Shown: positions 28,189 through 36,880 of the stretch, piece by piece
Position numbering within the stretch: position 1 is the stretch's first letter
Layout of the letters: every line of letters starts with the position of its first letter
NCBI RefSeq assembly: GCF_018476885.1
Contig: NZ_JAHCVJ010000001.1
Coordinates: 62,001 to 126,000, forward strand
Source: Geoanaerobacter pelophilus
Lineage (GTDB): Bacteria > Desulfobacterota > Desulfuromonadia > Geobacterales > DSM-12255
DNA: 64,000 nucleotides
Direction: 5' to 3'
Position numbers and translations under genes: made by a program
Notes under the pieces: generated by a model
What the model saw: the letters and a program-made list of their open reading frames with translations, nothing else
Databases searched by the model: none
What the model was told of the DNA's origin: nothing

Positions 28189-28964
28189 CCTTCCCCGTCA
28201 TTGACCCGGTATTCCTTCGTATTGGCCCACTGGAAATGCGCTGGTATGGCCTCATGTACATCTTTGCATTCAGCTCGGCCTATCTGCTCATCAACCATGC
28301 AGTCAAAAAAAGAGCGATCCCTCTCTCAAAAGAAGGAGTAGCAGATCTCGTATTTGCGGTAGCCCTTGGCATAATACTCGGCGGCAGAATCGGTTACATT
28401 CTCTTCTACAACCTAAGCTATTATATTGCCAACCCTTTAAAGCTACTGGCTGTCTGGGAAGGAGGCATGTCATTTCACGGTGGCTTTGCCGGTGCTGTCA
28501 TAGGTGGTATCATTTTTTGCCACAAGCGGAAGCTTAATTTCCTGGAAATAGCTGACATTGGGTTCCTGACAGCACCAATAGGCCTTATGTTCGGCAGAAT
28601 CGGCAATTTTATCAATGGAGAGCTCTATGGCAGGGTCACAGACGTACCATGGGGGATAATCTTTCCTGGGGGAGGGAACCTGCCCAGACACCCTTCGCAG
28701 CTTTATGAATCTTTTTTTGAAGGCCCGCTTACGTTATTGCTCCTCTGGCTTATTTGGCGGGCGAAGCGCCCAGCGGGCACGGTATTGTGGAGTTTTATAG
28801 CGCTATATGGCCTGTTTCGCACATTTGTTGAATTTTTTCGGGAACCAGATCAGCAGATTGGATATATTGCGGGGATATTTTCCATGGGTCAGATATTAAG
28901 CTTACCAATGATTATTGTCGGTAGTGCTATGATCGCCTATCTTAACCGCCCGCGCAACCTGTAA
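28185..28964 (+). CDS. lgt: Prolipoprotein diacylglyceryl transferase
   Basis: The 259-residue integral membrane protein has about seven membrane segments and the Lgt signature GRIGNFINGELYGR near 139-152. MSFHGGFAG near 93-101 contributes an essential histidine. It moves the diacylglyceryl group from phosphatidylglycerol to the lipobox cysteine, the first step in lipoprotein maturation. The window has several lipoproteins that need it. Its ATG overlaps the preceding stop by four bases, so it is co-transcribed with aroQ and the small DAHPS-domain gene. Confidence 0.94.
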   Translation: MTFPVIDPVFLRIGPLEMRWYGLMYIFAFSSAYLLINHAVKKRAIPLSKEGVADLVFAVALGIILGGRIGYILFYNLSYYIANPLKLLAVWEGGMSFHGGFAGAVIGGIIFCHKRKLNFLEIADIGFLTAPIGLMFGRIGNFINGELYGRVTDVPWGIIFPGGGNLPRHPSQLYESFFEGPLTLLLLWLIWRAKRPAGTVLWSFIALYGLFRTFVEFFREPDQQIGYIAGIFSMGQILSLPMIIVGSAMIAYLNRPRNL

Positions 28965-28990
28965 TAGAGGGCCGTGGGGAACCAGTACCG

Positions 28991-29419
28991 TCACAAAAGT
29001 TTTTTGGTCATCTCTAGGACATTGCCGTCTGCCATGCTCCGGTAACAGACCGAATCCATCAGCGAGCGGATCAATGAAATCCCTCGTCCTCTGTCTTCAA
29101 GTACGTTCTCCGAATTCGGCGTGGGAATATTGTTGATATCAAACCCCTGACCGCTGTCGTGAACCTGAATAACCAGCTCATCTGCCGCAAAAAAGATAAC
29201 CACTCTGACGACTTTGTCAGGATCGCTGGCATTGGCATGTCTTATGGCATTTGCCATAGCTTCGGTAAGCACTAGATTGATATGATAGGCAAGCGTCTCC
29301 CTATCCCCGCTGTATCGATACAGCTCATTGGCAATATCCTCGCCGATCTTACCGATAAGGCTAAGGTAGCGGGTCTGGTTGGGAACCTTTATATCAACCT
29401 GAATCTTTTTCTCTTCCAT
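28991..29419 (-). CDS. RsbW-like anti-sigma/serine kinase (HATPase_c)
   Basis: The 142-residue protein is a GHKL ATPase of the RsbW/SpoIIAB type: N-box NLVLTEAMANAIRHA, G1 box VQVHDSGQGFDI and G2-like RGISLIRSLMD. Such kinases phosphorylate a STAS antagonist and otherwise hold a target protein. The STAS gene lies just upstream (13 bp), and the matching PP2C phosphatase is two genes upstream. The frame is open to 29503, but the ATG at 29419 has GAGG five bases upstream and gives the usual length. The held target may be a sigma factor or another effector; it is not encoded here. Confidence 0.87.
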   Translation of the reverse strand: MEEKKIQVDIKVPNQTRYLSLIGKIGEDIANELYRYSGDRETLAYHINLVLTEAMANAIRHANASDPDKVVRVVIFFAADELVIQVHDSGQGFDINNIPTPNSENVLEDRGRGISLIRSLMDSVCYRSMADGNVLEMTKKLL

Positions 29420-29432
29420 TGCATCCTCTTGT

Positions 29433-29768
29433 TCAGAAGGTATCCAAGGCTTCTTCAGATGAGCTGAAGATCTCAAAAACGCGGTGGAGTCTGGTAAGCT
29501 CAAACATCGACTTGACCTGCGGCTGCAATCCGGAAAGCTTCAGGTTCCCCTGGTGGGAAATCGCATTCTTGAAACCGGAAACAAGCGCCCCAAGCCCGGA
29601 ACTATCAATAAACCGGACATCTTTTAAATCAACAAGGATATTTTTTTCCTTTCCCTCAAAAAGGGCGGCAAGTTCGGCCTTAAGATCTCCCGAATTATGG
29701 GCATCAAGCCGCTCCTCTCGTACAAAAATGATTGTAACCTCGTTTTTTTTCTCGGTTAGTAGATTCAT
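29433..29768 (-). CDS. STAS-domain anti-sigma factor antagonist
   Basis: The 111-residue single-domain protein has the SpoIIAA/RsbV signature FIDSSGLGALVSGF; S57 is the expected phosphorylation serine. It would be phosphorylated by the RsbW-like kinase encoded next and dephosphorylated by the PP2C protein encoded upstream. Its state then decides whether the kinase is sequestered. It starts 94 bases downstream of the phosphatase stop, with AGGAG seven bases before the ATG. Confidence 0.9.
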   Translation of the reverse strand: MNLLTEKKNEVTIIFVREERLDAHNSGDLKAELAALFEGKEKNILVDLKDVRFIDSSGLGALVSGFKNAISHQGNLKLSGLQPQVKSMFELTRLHRVFEIFSSSEEALDTF

Positions 29769-29861
29769 AATTCGCTCCTAATCAGTCGTGTGTTTTTAAA
29801 ATACTATCAAATATCGATTCAATCACAATGATTGTATGATACTTTCCTCTTAAACTCCTGA

Positions 29862-32800
29862 TCAAACAACCTTCATAACAATCAAAGAGACATCATCAAC
29901 AAAGACATTCTCCTCGCCAAAGCCGCGCGCAGCGGCAAGAATTGCCTCAAGGATAGTCTCAGGATCACTGGCCCGCAGTGAAGTGACTAGTTTCGACAGA
30001 CGTTCCATGCCAAAAAGCTCCCCGTCACTTCTGGCAACCTCGGTAACACCGTCAGTATAGAACACAACGATATCGCCACTGGTAAGCGAAACGACCTTTT
30101 CCTCAAACTCAACTTCCGGACGGACCCCCAGGATAAGCCCTTCGGCATCAAGCTCTTCACAGACTCCAATACTGGCGCGAACCAGGAGAGGCTGATTATG
30201 CCCGGCACTGGCATAGGTAAGAGAGCTATTGGCCTTATCAAATGTGGCATAAAACATCGAAATAAAGAGTTCCGCACTGGTAAGGTCGTCATACAACAAG
30301 CGATTCAAAACGGTGAGGATGCCACTTGCACCTTCAGCTCTCTGAGCCTGCGCCCGGAGCACACTCCTTGTCTCAACCATTATTAGTGCCGCGCCGACAC
30401 TGTGTCCGGAAACATCAGCGATGACAAGATCCAACAGAGACTCCCCTCGCTGGAAAAAATCGTAATAATCACCACCGACATGGGCAGCAGGCAAGCATCT
30501 GCTAGCAAATAACAACCCTGGCACATCCGGCGGGCTGGAAGGGAGCAGAGACAATTGGATCTGCCGAGCGAGCTCCATATCCCTGGTAACACGGGCAGTT
30601 TCAAGCAGAGCCTGCTCTTTTTCCCGCCGTTCGCGATCCTTTGCCTCTCGTTCTCGTTCAATCTTTACCGCTTGCGCAAGTTGACCTGCCAGACTCCCCA
30701 ACAGCCTGAGAAAAGGCTGAGTAAACATCCCGACAATTGACTTGGAAAAGACGGAAAGCATACCAAAAGGCCGGTCGCCTTCGGTGGCAATCGGAATATG
30801 GGCAAAAGAACGAACCCCTTCTGTTTCCATTATGTCCCGCGATTTGGGCTTGGTTATATTGCGCGTATCATTGATAAATTGCGGTTTATTGCTCAGAAAG
30901 GCCTCACCGATATAGGTATCTATTTCCGGAAGCCAGTCCCTCTCAACGATAGTGCTCCCGGCAAATCCCCTGAAACACCGAACACTTAGAACTCCATCCT
31001 GATTGGTCAAACGGATAATGACCAATTCGAACTTGAATTCATGCTGCAGCAATTCCAGCAGGTCATCCATTATAATGCCCAGATCAAGGGTGCGATTCAT
31101 GATTTCTGATGCCTTCAGCCTCACATACAGAGCCTCTCGGCTTTCTTCAAGAGAGCTCCGAACAGTACTGAAGGCATCGTAAACCGACTCCATCCGTGAA
31201 CCGATGTCGGACAGATAGCTTTCAACGATCGCTCCGGCTGCAGCAGCACCGACAGAACCGGCAAGAGTTCGTTCAATGAAACGCTTCAGGTTAGGAAGCT
31301 CGAACTCCGACACCCCGCCTTTTTCGTCGATTTCACGGTCTCCCATATATTCGCTGATTGCATGATGGGCCTGCTCCTGCCCGATAAACTTTGATAGCAG
31401 CCCAACAAATTCAACAATCGTTATCGGCTTTGAAAGACGCTTTGTCTCGACGCGCTCAACTTCACTGCGTTGAAAGACATCAACAAATTTCCCTACCTGT
31501 TCACACTCAGTCTCCCCCTGCCCTAGTAGAATCGAGCAGACGAGATATCCTCCGACATTGAAAAGAATGCTCCAGAATATACAGTGGGTCCAGATGTCGA
31601 AACCTGCGAGGCCAAAGAGTTCGGTCGGTTTCAGAAGGGATATTCCGAAGGGGCCGATCTCAAGCATGTCAGTCTGCCACCAGCCGGATTTGATGAACGA
31701 CGGCAGCAACAGTGTATAGAACCAGATAATAAAGCCGAGAAGAATGCCGCTGATGGCCCCGGCCTTATTACCTCTGTGCCAGTACAACCCTCCCATCAGG
31801 GCCGGCCCGAACTGGGCCGCTGCGGCAAAAGAGATCAACCCCATATTTACCAGCATGTAGGTCTCGCCTAATATCTGCTGATAAGCATATCCGAGCAATA
31901 CCACGAGAAAAATGCCGCAACGCTTTAGATTAATCAAGAGGAAGGGGAACCAGTTTCGGGGTTCAAGTTTGACAATGATCGGCATGATCAGGTGATTGAG
32001 CAGCATCGTGGAAATTGCCACAGATTCCAGCATCACCATCCCTGCTGCAGCAGAAAATCCACCAAGAAAAGCCACCAGTGCAAGCCAATGATGTCCGGCG
32101 TTAAGAGGCAAGGTCAATACGAAAAAATCTGCCCCCTTGCTTCCGCCGGTTGAAAGAATCCCGGCTAACGCCATCGGAAAAACAAAAAGGTTAATGGCAA
32201 ACATATATGCCGGAAAGAGCCACATCGCCTTTTTTATATGTTCTTCAGACGAGTTCTCGATGACCATCACATGAAACTGGCGAGGAAGAAACATGACAGC
32301 GCCCATAGAAAGGTAGAGCATGGTAAACCAGGTATAAGCCGACGTTTCTTTAGGAGAGCCAAAAGTGGTCAATTGGTCAAAAAACGCGGGGGCACGATCA
32401 TACATGGCGTGAAAGATTTCAGTGACGCCACCATACATCGAGTAGCAGACAAACACCCCCACGGCCAGAAAAGAGAGGAGCTTGACCATTGACTCAACAG
32501 CAATTGCCGCCACAAGACCTTCATGCCGCTCAGACGAAACCAGGTGCCGCGCACCGAAGATAACCCCGAAAAGGCCAAGCACAACCGCTGCAATAAACCC
32601 GGAATGCTGCTGCCCCGGAATGGTCCTGTGCAGTGCCGGCGCCTGTTGATGAATATAGGTTGCGAGGATGCTGAAAGTTGTCGAAACTGCCTTTAACTGC
32701 AGAGCTATATATGGAATTATCCCCAGCAAGGCGATTAGTGTGACAAGGGCGCCAAGCCATTGGGATTTGCCGTAGCGTGAACTGATAAAGTCAGCAATTG

Positions 32801-33101
32801 AGGTTATATTATTCTCTTTTGTTATCCTGACGATTTTTCTTAAAACAAACCACCAGGAAAAGGCAGCAAGTGATGGCCCGAGATAAATAAGGAGGAAATC
32901 AAGGCCGGTTGTAGCTGCTTTACCAACGCTTCCGTAGAATGTCCAGGAGGTTGCATAAATGGCAATGGAGAGCGAATAGATGAAAGGGTTGGAAATTATA
33001 CTTCTCCCCTGCTCCTTCCGGCCATCGGCATAATAAGCGACCATAAACAGGAGCAGGATATAAAGAAAGGTAACGCCTATGATTAGTTCGATGCTGAGCA
33101 T
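29862..33101 (-). CDS. Sodium:solute symporter fused to GAF and SpoIIE-type PP2C phosphatase domains
   Basis: The 1079-residue protein begins with a 12-13-segment SLC5-type (SSS) transporter unit (about 1-535; YATSWTFYGSVGKAATTG is characteristic). A helical linker to about 660 follows, then a GAF domain (665-815), a coiled-coil signalling helix, and a PP2C/SpoIIE phosphatase (about 850-1079). Phosphatase metal residues are in GGDYYDFF (D878), DVSGHS (D896), FYTDGVTE (D1017) and the closing VDDVS (D1069/D1070). SLC5-kinase fusions such as CbrA are known; here the output is a serine phosphatase. It probably dephosphorylates the STAS protein downstream when the transporter or GAF domain senses its ligand. 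The ligand is unknown. Confidence 0.9.
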   Translation of the reverse strand: MLSIELIIGVTFLYILLLFMVAYYADGRKEQGRSIISNPFIYSLSIAIYATSWTFYGSVGKAATTGLDFLLIYLGPSLAAFSWWFVLRKIVRITKENNITSIADFISSRYGKSQWLGALVTLIALLGIIPYIALQLKAVSTTFSILATYIHQQAPALHRTIPGQQHSGFIAAVVLGLFGVIFGARHLVSSERHEGLVAAIAVESMVKLLSFLAVGVFVCYSMYGGVTEIFHAMYDRAPAFFDQLTTFGSPKETSAYTWFTMLYLSMGAVMFLPRQFHVMVIENSSEEHIKKAMWLFPAYMFAINLFVFPMALAGILSTGGSKGADFFVLTLPLNAGHHWLALVAFLGGFSAAAGMVMLESVAISTMLLNHLIMPIIVKLEPRNWFPFLLINLKRCGIFLVVLLGYAYQQILGETYMLVNMGLISFAAAAQFGPALMGGLYWHRGNKAGAISGILLGFIIWFYTLLLPSFIKSGWWQTDMLEIGPFGISLLKPTELFGLAGFDIWTHCIFWSILFNVGGYLVCSILLGQGETECEQVGKFVDVFQRSEVERVETKRLSKPITIVEFVGLLSKFIGQEQAHHAISEYMGDREIDEKGGVSEFELPNLKRFIERTLAGSVGAAAAGAIVESYLSDIGSRMESVYDAFSTVRSSLEESREALYVRLKASEIMNRTLDLGIIMDDLLELLQHEFKFELVIIRLTNQDGVLSVRCFRGFAGSTIVERDWLPEIDTYIGEAFLSNKPQFINDTRNITKPKSRDIMETEGVRSFAHIPIATEGDRPFGMLSVFSKSIVGMFTQPFLRLLGSLAGQLAQAVKIEREREAKDRERREKEQALLETARVTRDMELARQIQLSLLPSSPPDVPGLLFASRCLPAAHVGGDYYDFFQRGESLLDLVIADVSGHSVGAALIMVETRSVLRAQAQRAEGASGILTVLNRLLYDDLTSAELFISMFYATFDKANSSLTYASAGHNQPLLVRASIGVCEELDAEGLILGVRPEVEFEEKVVSLTSGDIVVFYTDGVTEVARSDGELFGMERLSKLVTSLRASDPETILEAILAAARGFGEENVFVDDVSLIVMKVV

Positions 33102-33109
33102 TGCAGAGA

Positions 33110-33358
33110 TTACTCTCTCTCCTGGTCGTCACGACTGTCTATTGCCTTTGTAAACAGGACAATTACAACAATAGAAATAAGCCAGCCAATTATCAGATAC
33201 AGATAAAGCAGCGGAAATCCCATGAATTTCGTCGCCTTATCAAAAATACTGATAAACGGGTAGTTCATCATGATAATGCCCAAGACAAAGAAAATAACCC
33301 AAGATTCCCGGAGCCTGAGGCGGCGAACTAGTCCTTTCTTTACATTGGGCCACATCAT
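33110..33358 (-). CDS. Small two-segment membrane protein paired with the symporter
   Basis: The 82-residue protein has two hydrophobic segments (about 18-40 and 46-70), a basic N-terminus (KKGLVRRLRLR) and a charged tail. It lies eight bases upstream of the symporter-phosphatase gene and overlaps the preceding gene by four bases. Small subunits of this shape often accompany SSS transporters (for example YhdT/PanF-type partners), so it is probably a transporter partner. I cannot assign it to a named family. Confidence 0.65.
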   Translation of the reverse strand: MMWPNVKKGLVRRLRLRESWVIFFVLGIIMMNYPFISIFDKATKFMGFPLLYLYLIIGWLISIVVIVLFTKAIDSRDDQERE

Positions 33359-34914
33359 GCAATCATTCCCAGTGAAGTCAACACAGTATCGACCCCGTCA
33401 TAAACATCGCCTGAAGTTGGCACAGCCAAGTAAGGCTCTTGAAGAGGATCAGGCCAGTCAAAAGAGTCACACATGGCCCGGTATAATTCCGGCCTGCCAT
33501 CGGAAAACCGATCGGGAACTGCCTTACGAGCGGCAAGGCGCTGTATGATTACCTGTTCCGACGTATCGGTCATCAATAGGCAAACCGCAACACCGGCCTC
33601 TTCAGCACCTTGCCTGAATCTCTGCCTGTCGCCAACACGTCGAAAAGTCGCATCTACTATGACGCTTTCGCCATTTGCTAAGATAGCAACGGCTCGCTGC
33701 AACAGCTCCGAATAGGTTGTTGCATCCGCCTCGTCACTATAGATACCTCGGCCATATTCATCCTCAGCCGGCATGCCCGAACTAAAAAGCTCTTTGCGCA
33801 AACGGTCGGAAGACAAATGTTCCACCCCGAGTTCTCGACCAAGATGAGCAGCCAACGTACTCTTGCCACTGCCAATCATGCCTCCGACCATGATCAAGGT
33901 TGGCGGGAGTGAGTGACGCACTACATACCCCCGTGCCAGGCTGAAATAGCTCTTCGCCGTTTCCTGCGCAATGGCTCTATCCTCAGGCGCCACTTCAGAA
34001 TCGCGTATAAAAAGACTGGCAACCTTGCCCCTAACAAAAGCACGGTATATCTTATAGAACTCAACCACGGCCAGGCAGCCGTAATCACCTGTCAGCCGGC
34101 AATACTCATCGAGAAAAACCCGCGCAAGGTCACGACGGTAATGATAATCCAGATCCATAAGCAAAAAAGCAATATCCGAAGCAGTATCGATATACCGAAA
34201 ACGGTTGTTGAACTCGATACAGTCAAAGATCCAGACTTTGTCACCAATGCATATATTGGCGAGATGCAGGTCGCCGTCGCAATCCCGAATGAATCCGCCG
34301 GCCACACGTTGAGCGAACAGTTCTCTATTTTCAGCAAGGAAGCGAGTCACCCATTCACGGAGGAAGGCGAAGCCTTTTTCGGAAATAGCGTCTCCGACAA
34401 ACGGAGCAACTTGGCTGAAGTTTTCTATCCAGCTCTGCTGGACCGAATCTGCTGAACCGTTCTGGGTAATCTCCTCACTTTGTCCTGCATTTAGATGGAA
34501 TTGGGCAATAGTAGATGCAATACGCAGAATGTCAGTATCGTTAAGGTCACCACTTTCGACCAAGCGATCAAGCATACGCTCGTTAGGGAGCCGCCGCATT
34601 TTTACGGCATAATCTATAACCGCGCCATCTCCGGTAAAAGCAGCGCCTGCGGGACTTTGCCTGACTTCCACAACCCCCAGATAAACTTCGGGCGAGAGGC
34701 GCCTGTTAAGGCGGACCTCTTCCTCACAGTAAAAACGCCTTCGATCAATTGACGTGAAATTAAGAAACCCGAAATCAACCGGTTTTTTTATTTTGTAGAC
34801 ATAAAGATCGGTAAGGAACAGATATGAGATATGAGTCTGCCGGAAATCGACAGACTTTGGGATATCGTCATAAGCCTCCGGTCTTAACAGCGACTGAAGA
34901 AGAACGTGGTCCAT
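33355..34914 (-). CDS. Bifunctional aminoglycoside-phosphotransferase-like / P-loop kinase protein
   Basis: The 519-residue protein has two domains. The N-terminal half is an APH-like kinase fold with the catalytic loop FIRDCDGDLHLANI and the metal motif IFDCIEF. The C-terminal third has Walker A MVGGMIGSGKSTLAAHLG and a downstream D/R-rich ATPase region (SVIVDATFRRVGDR), as in zeta-toxin/gluconate-kinase-like P-loop kinases. Proteins of this build are widespread and mostly uncharacterised; substrates are unknown. The ATG at 34914 is favoured over 34968 because GGAGAGG sits just before it. It is first in the five-gene signalling operon. Confidence 0.83.
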   Translation of the reverse strand: MDHVLLQSLLRPEAYDDIPKSVDFRQTHISYLFLTDLYVYKIKKPVDFGFLNFTSIDRRRFYCEEEVRLNRRLSPEVYLGVVEVRQSPAGAAFTGDGAVIDYAVKMRRLPNERMLDRLVESGDLNDTDILRIASTIAQFHLNAGQSEEITQNGSADSVQQSWIENFSQVAPFVGDAISEKGFAFLREWVTRFLAENRELFAQRVAGGFIRDCDGDLHLANICIGDKVWIFDCIEFNNRFRYIDTASDIAFLLMDLDYHYRRDLARVFLDEYCRLTGDYGCLAVVEFYKIYRAFVRGKVASLFIRDSEVAPEDRAIAQETAKSYFSLARGYVVRHSLPPTLIMVGGMIGSGKSTLAAHLGRELGVEHLSSDRLRKELFSSGMPAEDEYGRGIYSDEADATTYSELLQRAVAILANGESVIVDATFRRVGDRQRFRQGAEEAGVAVCLLMTDTSEQVIIQRLAARKAVPDRFSDGRPELYRAMCDSFDWPDPLQEPYLAVPTSGDVYDGVDTVLTSLGMIA

Positions 34915-34993
34915 TTCCTCTCCACAATGAATCGAATTTACTGCAGAAACTTTAACATACGACACCATAAAGGCAAGCCTGACGGGGAGTTAT

Positions 34994-35022
34994 TTGATTT
35001 GACGGCTCATCCTAATTATGCT
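34994..35022 (+). promoter_or_regulatory. Candidate promoter for the TPR lipoprotein operon
   Basis: TTGATT (34994-34999), a 17-base spacer and TATGCT (35017-35022) lie about 150 bases before the gene. A CCCTT/AAGGG hairpin (35031-35045) follows within the leader. This 256-bp space between 34914 and 35171 holds no gene. Confidence 0.4.
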
Positions 35023-35170
35023 ACGTTTCACCCTTGTGAAAAGGGACGGTTTTTCGCCCAGTTCCCCTTCTCGCCGAACTCAAATTCCACAGAAAAACCA
35101 ACTGTCGATCGGATTCCCGAATCTGCTCTTATCGGGTTTCATTGAGCAATAGTTATTCAGGTGTCATCAG

Positions 35171-36880
35171 ATGATACGAGCCAGAATCCTTGCCATCGTT
35201 GCCGTGAGTGCACTTAGTTCCGCTTGTGCCACAACAGAGCGGGTTGCTATGGCCGACGCTCCGAAAGCCCACGCTTATATTGCTGATTCACGAGCAATGT
35301 ACCTCTTCTCCCAAGCTCGCCTCAACACGCTTGAAGGAGACTATGACGGTGCCCTCGCGCTACTTAGAGCAGCCGCGGAAAGTGACCCTGAGGCTCCCTA
35401 CATTCATAATGCCATGGCAGGAGTCTTCCTGAAGATGAATAATCTTCCGGCGGCGCTTGCTGAATGCGAAACTGCCCTCGGGATTGATTCTGAAAATTTT
35501 CAAGCGCACCAATTGGCAGGCAATATCCTTGCAGCTATGAAGCGGGACAAAGAAGCATCAGTTCATTTCAAAAAAGCTATTGAGCTGAATGACAAAAAAG
35601 AAGAGATATACCTGCATCTGGCTGTTTCCTACGTCAAATCCTTTGATTACGAAGAAGCGGTAAACGTCCTGAAAAAGCTCATCACTGTGGCTCCGGAAAA
35701 CGCTTTCGGCTACTACTACCTCGGCAAGACTTATGACCAAATGAAGCTTCACAAAGAAGCCCCTCAGTATTACCGGAAGGCGATCGAACTTAAGCCGGAT
35801 TTCGATCAGGCGATGATCGACCTTGCAGTATCCCTTGAATCGCAAGGACAAACAGGGGATGCCATTGCTGCTTACCGACAATTGCTGGAGGATAACCCCA
35901 AGAACTCTTCCATTGCTCAACATCTCGTTCAACTACTGATTCAGCAGCGAAGACTGGAAGAAGCCTTGTCATTGCTCAAGAAGCTTGACGAAAACAACCA
36001 GGGTGGCCTAGAAGCAAAGCGAAAGATTGGACTGATCAACCTTGAGCTAGAGCGATTCGACGAGGCAATCGCCGTATTTGAGTCGATTCTTAAACAGGAA
36101 CCGGAAGCCCATCAGATACGTTTTTACATCGGCAACGCCTATGAAGAGAAGGGGAGTATCGATCAGGCTATAGCCGAATACCTTAAAATCCCGACTTCCT
36201 CCTTCAACTACTTTGAAGCAGTTGGGCACATCGCTTTTCTTTATCGGGACAAAGGTAATGTTGAGCTGGCAATCTCTTACCTAAAAGAGATAATTCGACA
36301 AAACCCTGAGCGACTCGAACCATACCTTTTCCTATCCGGAGTTTACGACTCTCAGAGCAAGTTTGAGGAAGGCCTGACCGTCCTTACCGGCATTGAATTA
36401 AAATTCCCGGATGATCCGGCTCTCCAGTTCCGTCTTGGCGTCCTTTTTGACAAACAAGGGAAGAAACAGGAGTCGATTGCCCGGATGAAACGAGTCCTGA
36501 CCCTGACGCCGGATGATCCCCAGGCGCTTAACTACCTCGGTTATACCTATGCCGAAATGGGTGAGAATCTTGACGAGGGGCTTCAGCTCCTAAAGAAGGC
36601 CAACTCCATGCGGCCGGACGATGGCTTCATAATGGACAGCCTTGGCTGGGTTTACTACAAGCTAAAGCGTTATGACGAAGCGATAAAGTACTTGGAAAAT
36701 GCGTACGAGCTTATCGATGAAGACACCACCGTCATTAGCCACCTTGCCGATGCCTATGCCGCGAAGAAGGACTATAAGAACGCGCTGGAACTCTATCGGC
36801 GAGTTCTTCAACTTGATACGGAAAACCGCGATGCTGCTGAGAAGATTCGAAAAATCAAGACGGAGACCGGCGAAAAATGA
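35171..36880 (+). CDS. TPR-repeat lipoprotein
   Basis: The 569-residue protein has a lipoprotein signal (ILAIVAVSALSSAC, lipid cysteine 19) and roughly a dozen 34-residue tetratricopeptide units covering the rest. Examples are APYIHNAMAGVFLKMNNLP and ALNYLGYTYAEMGENLDEGL. It should be a periplasmic scaffold held by a lipid anchor. Its stop overlaps the start of the peptide-binding-protein gene by four bases, linking it to the transport genes. No enzymatic motif is visible. Confidence 0.87.
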   Translation: MIRARILAIVAVSALSSACATTERVAMADAPKAHAYIADSRAMYLFSQARLNTLEGDYDGALALLRAAAESDPEAPYIHNAMAGVFLKMNNLPAALAECETALGIDSENFQAHQLAGNILAAMKRDKEASVHFKKAIELNDKKEEIYLHLAVSYVKSFDYEEAVNVLKKLITVAPENAFGYYYLGKTYDQMKLHKEAPQYYRKAIELKPDFDQAMIDLAVSLESQGQTGDAIAAYRQLLEDNPKNSSIAQHLVQLLIQQRRLEEALSLLKKLDENNQGGLEAKRKIGLINLELERFDEAIAVFESILKQEPEAHQIRFYIGNAYEEKGSIDQAIAEYLKIPTSSFNYFEAVGHIAFLYRDKGNVELAISYLKEIIRQNPERLEPYLFLSGVYDSQSKFEEGLTVLTGIELKFPDDPALQFRLGVLFDKQGKKQESIARMKRVLTLTPDDPQALNYLGYTYAEMGENLDEGLQLLKKANSMRPDDGFIMDSLGWVYYKLKRYDEAIKYLENAYELIDEDTTVISHLADAYAAKKDYKNALELYRRVLQLDTENRDAAEKIRKIKTETGEK

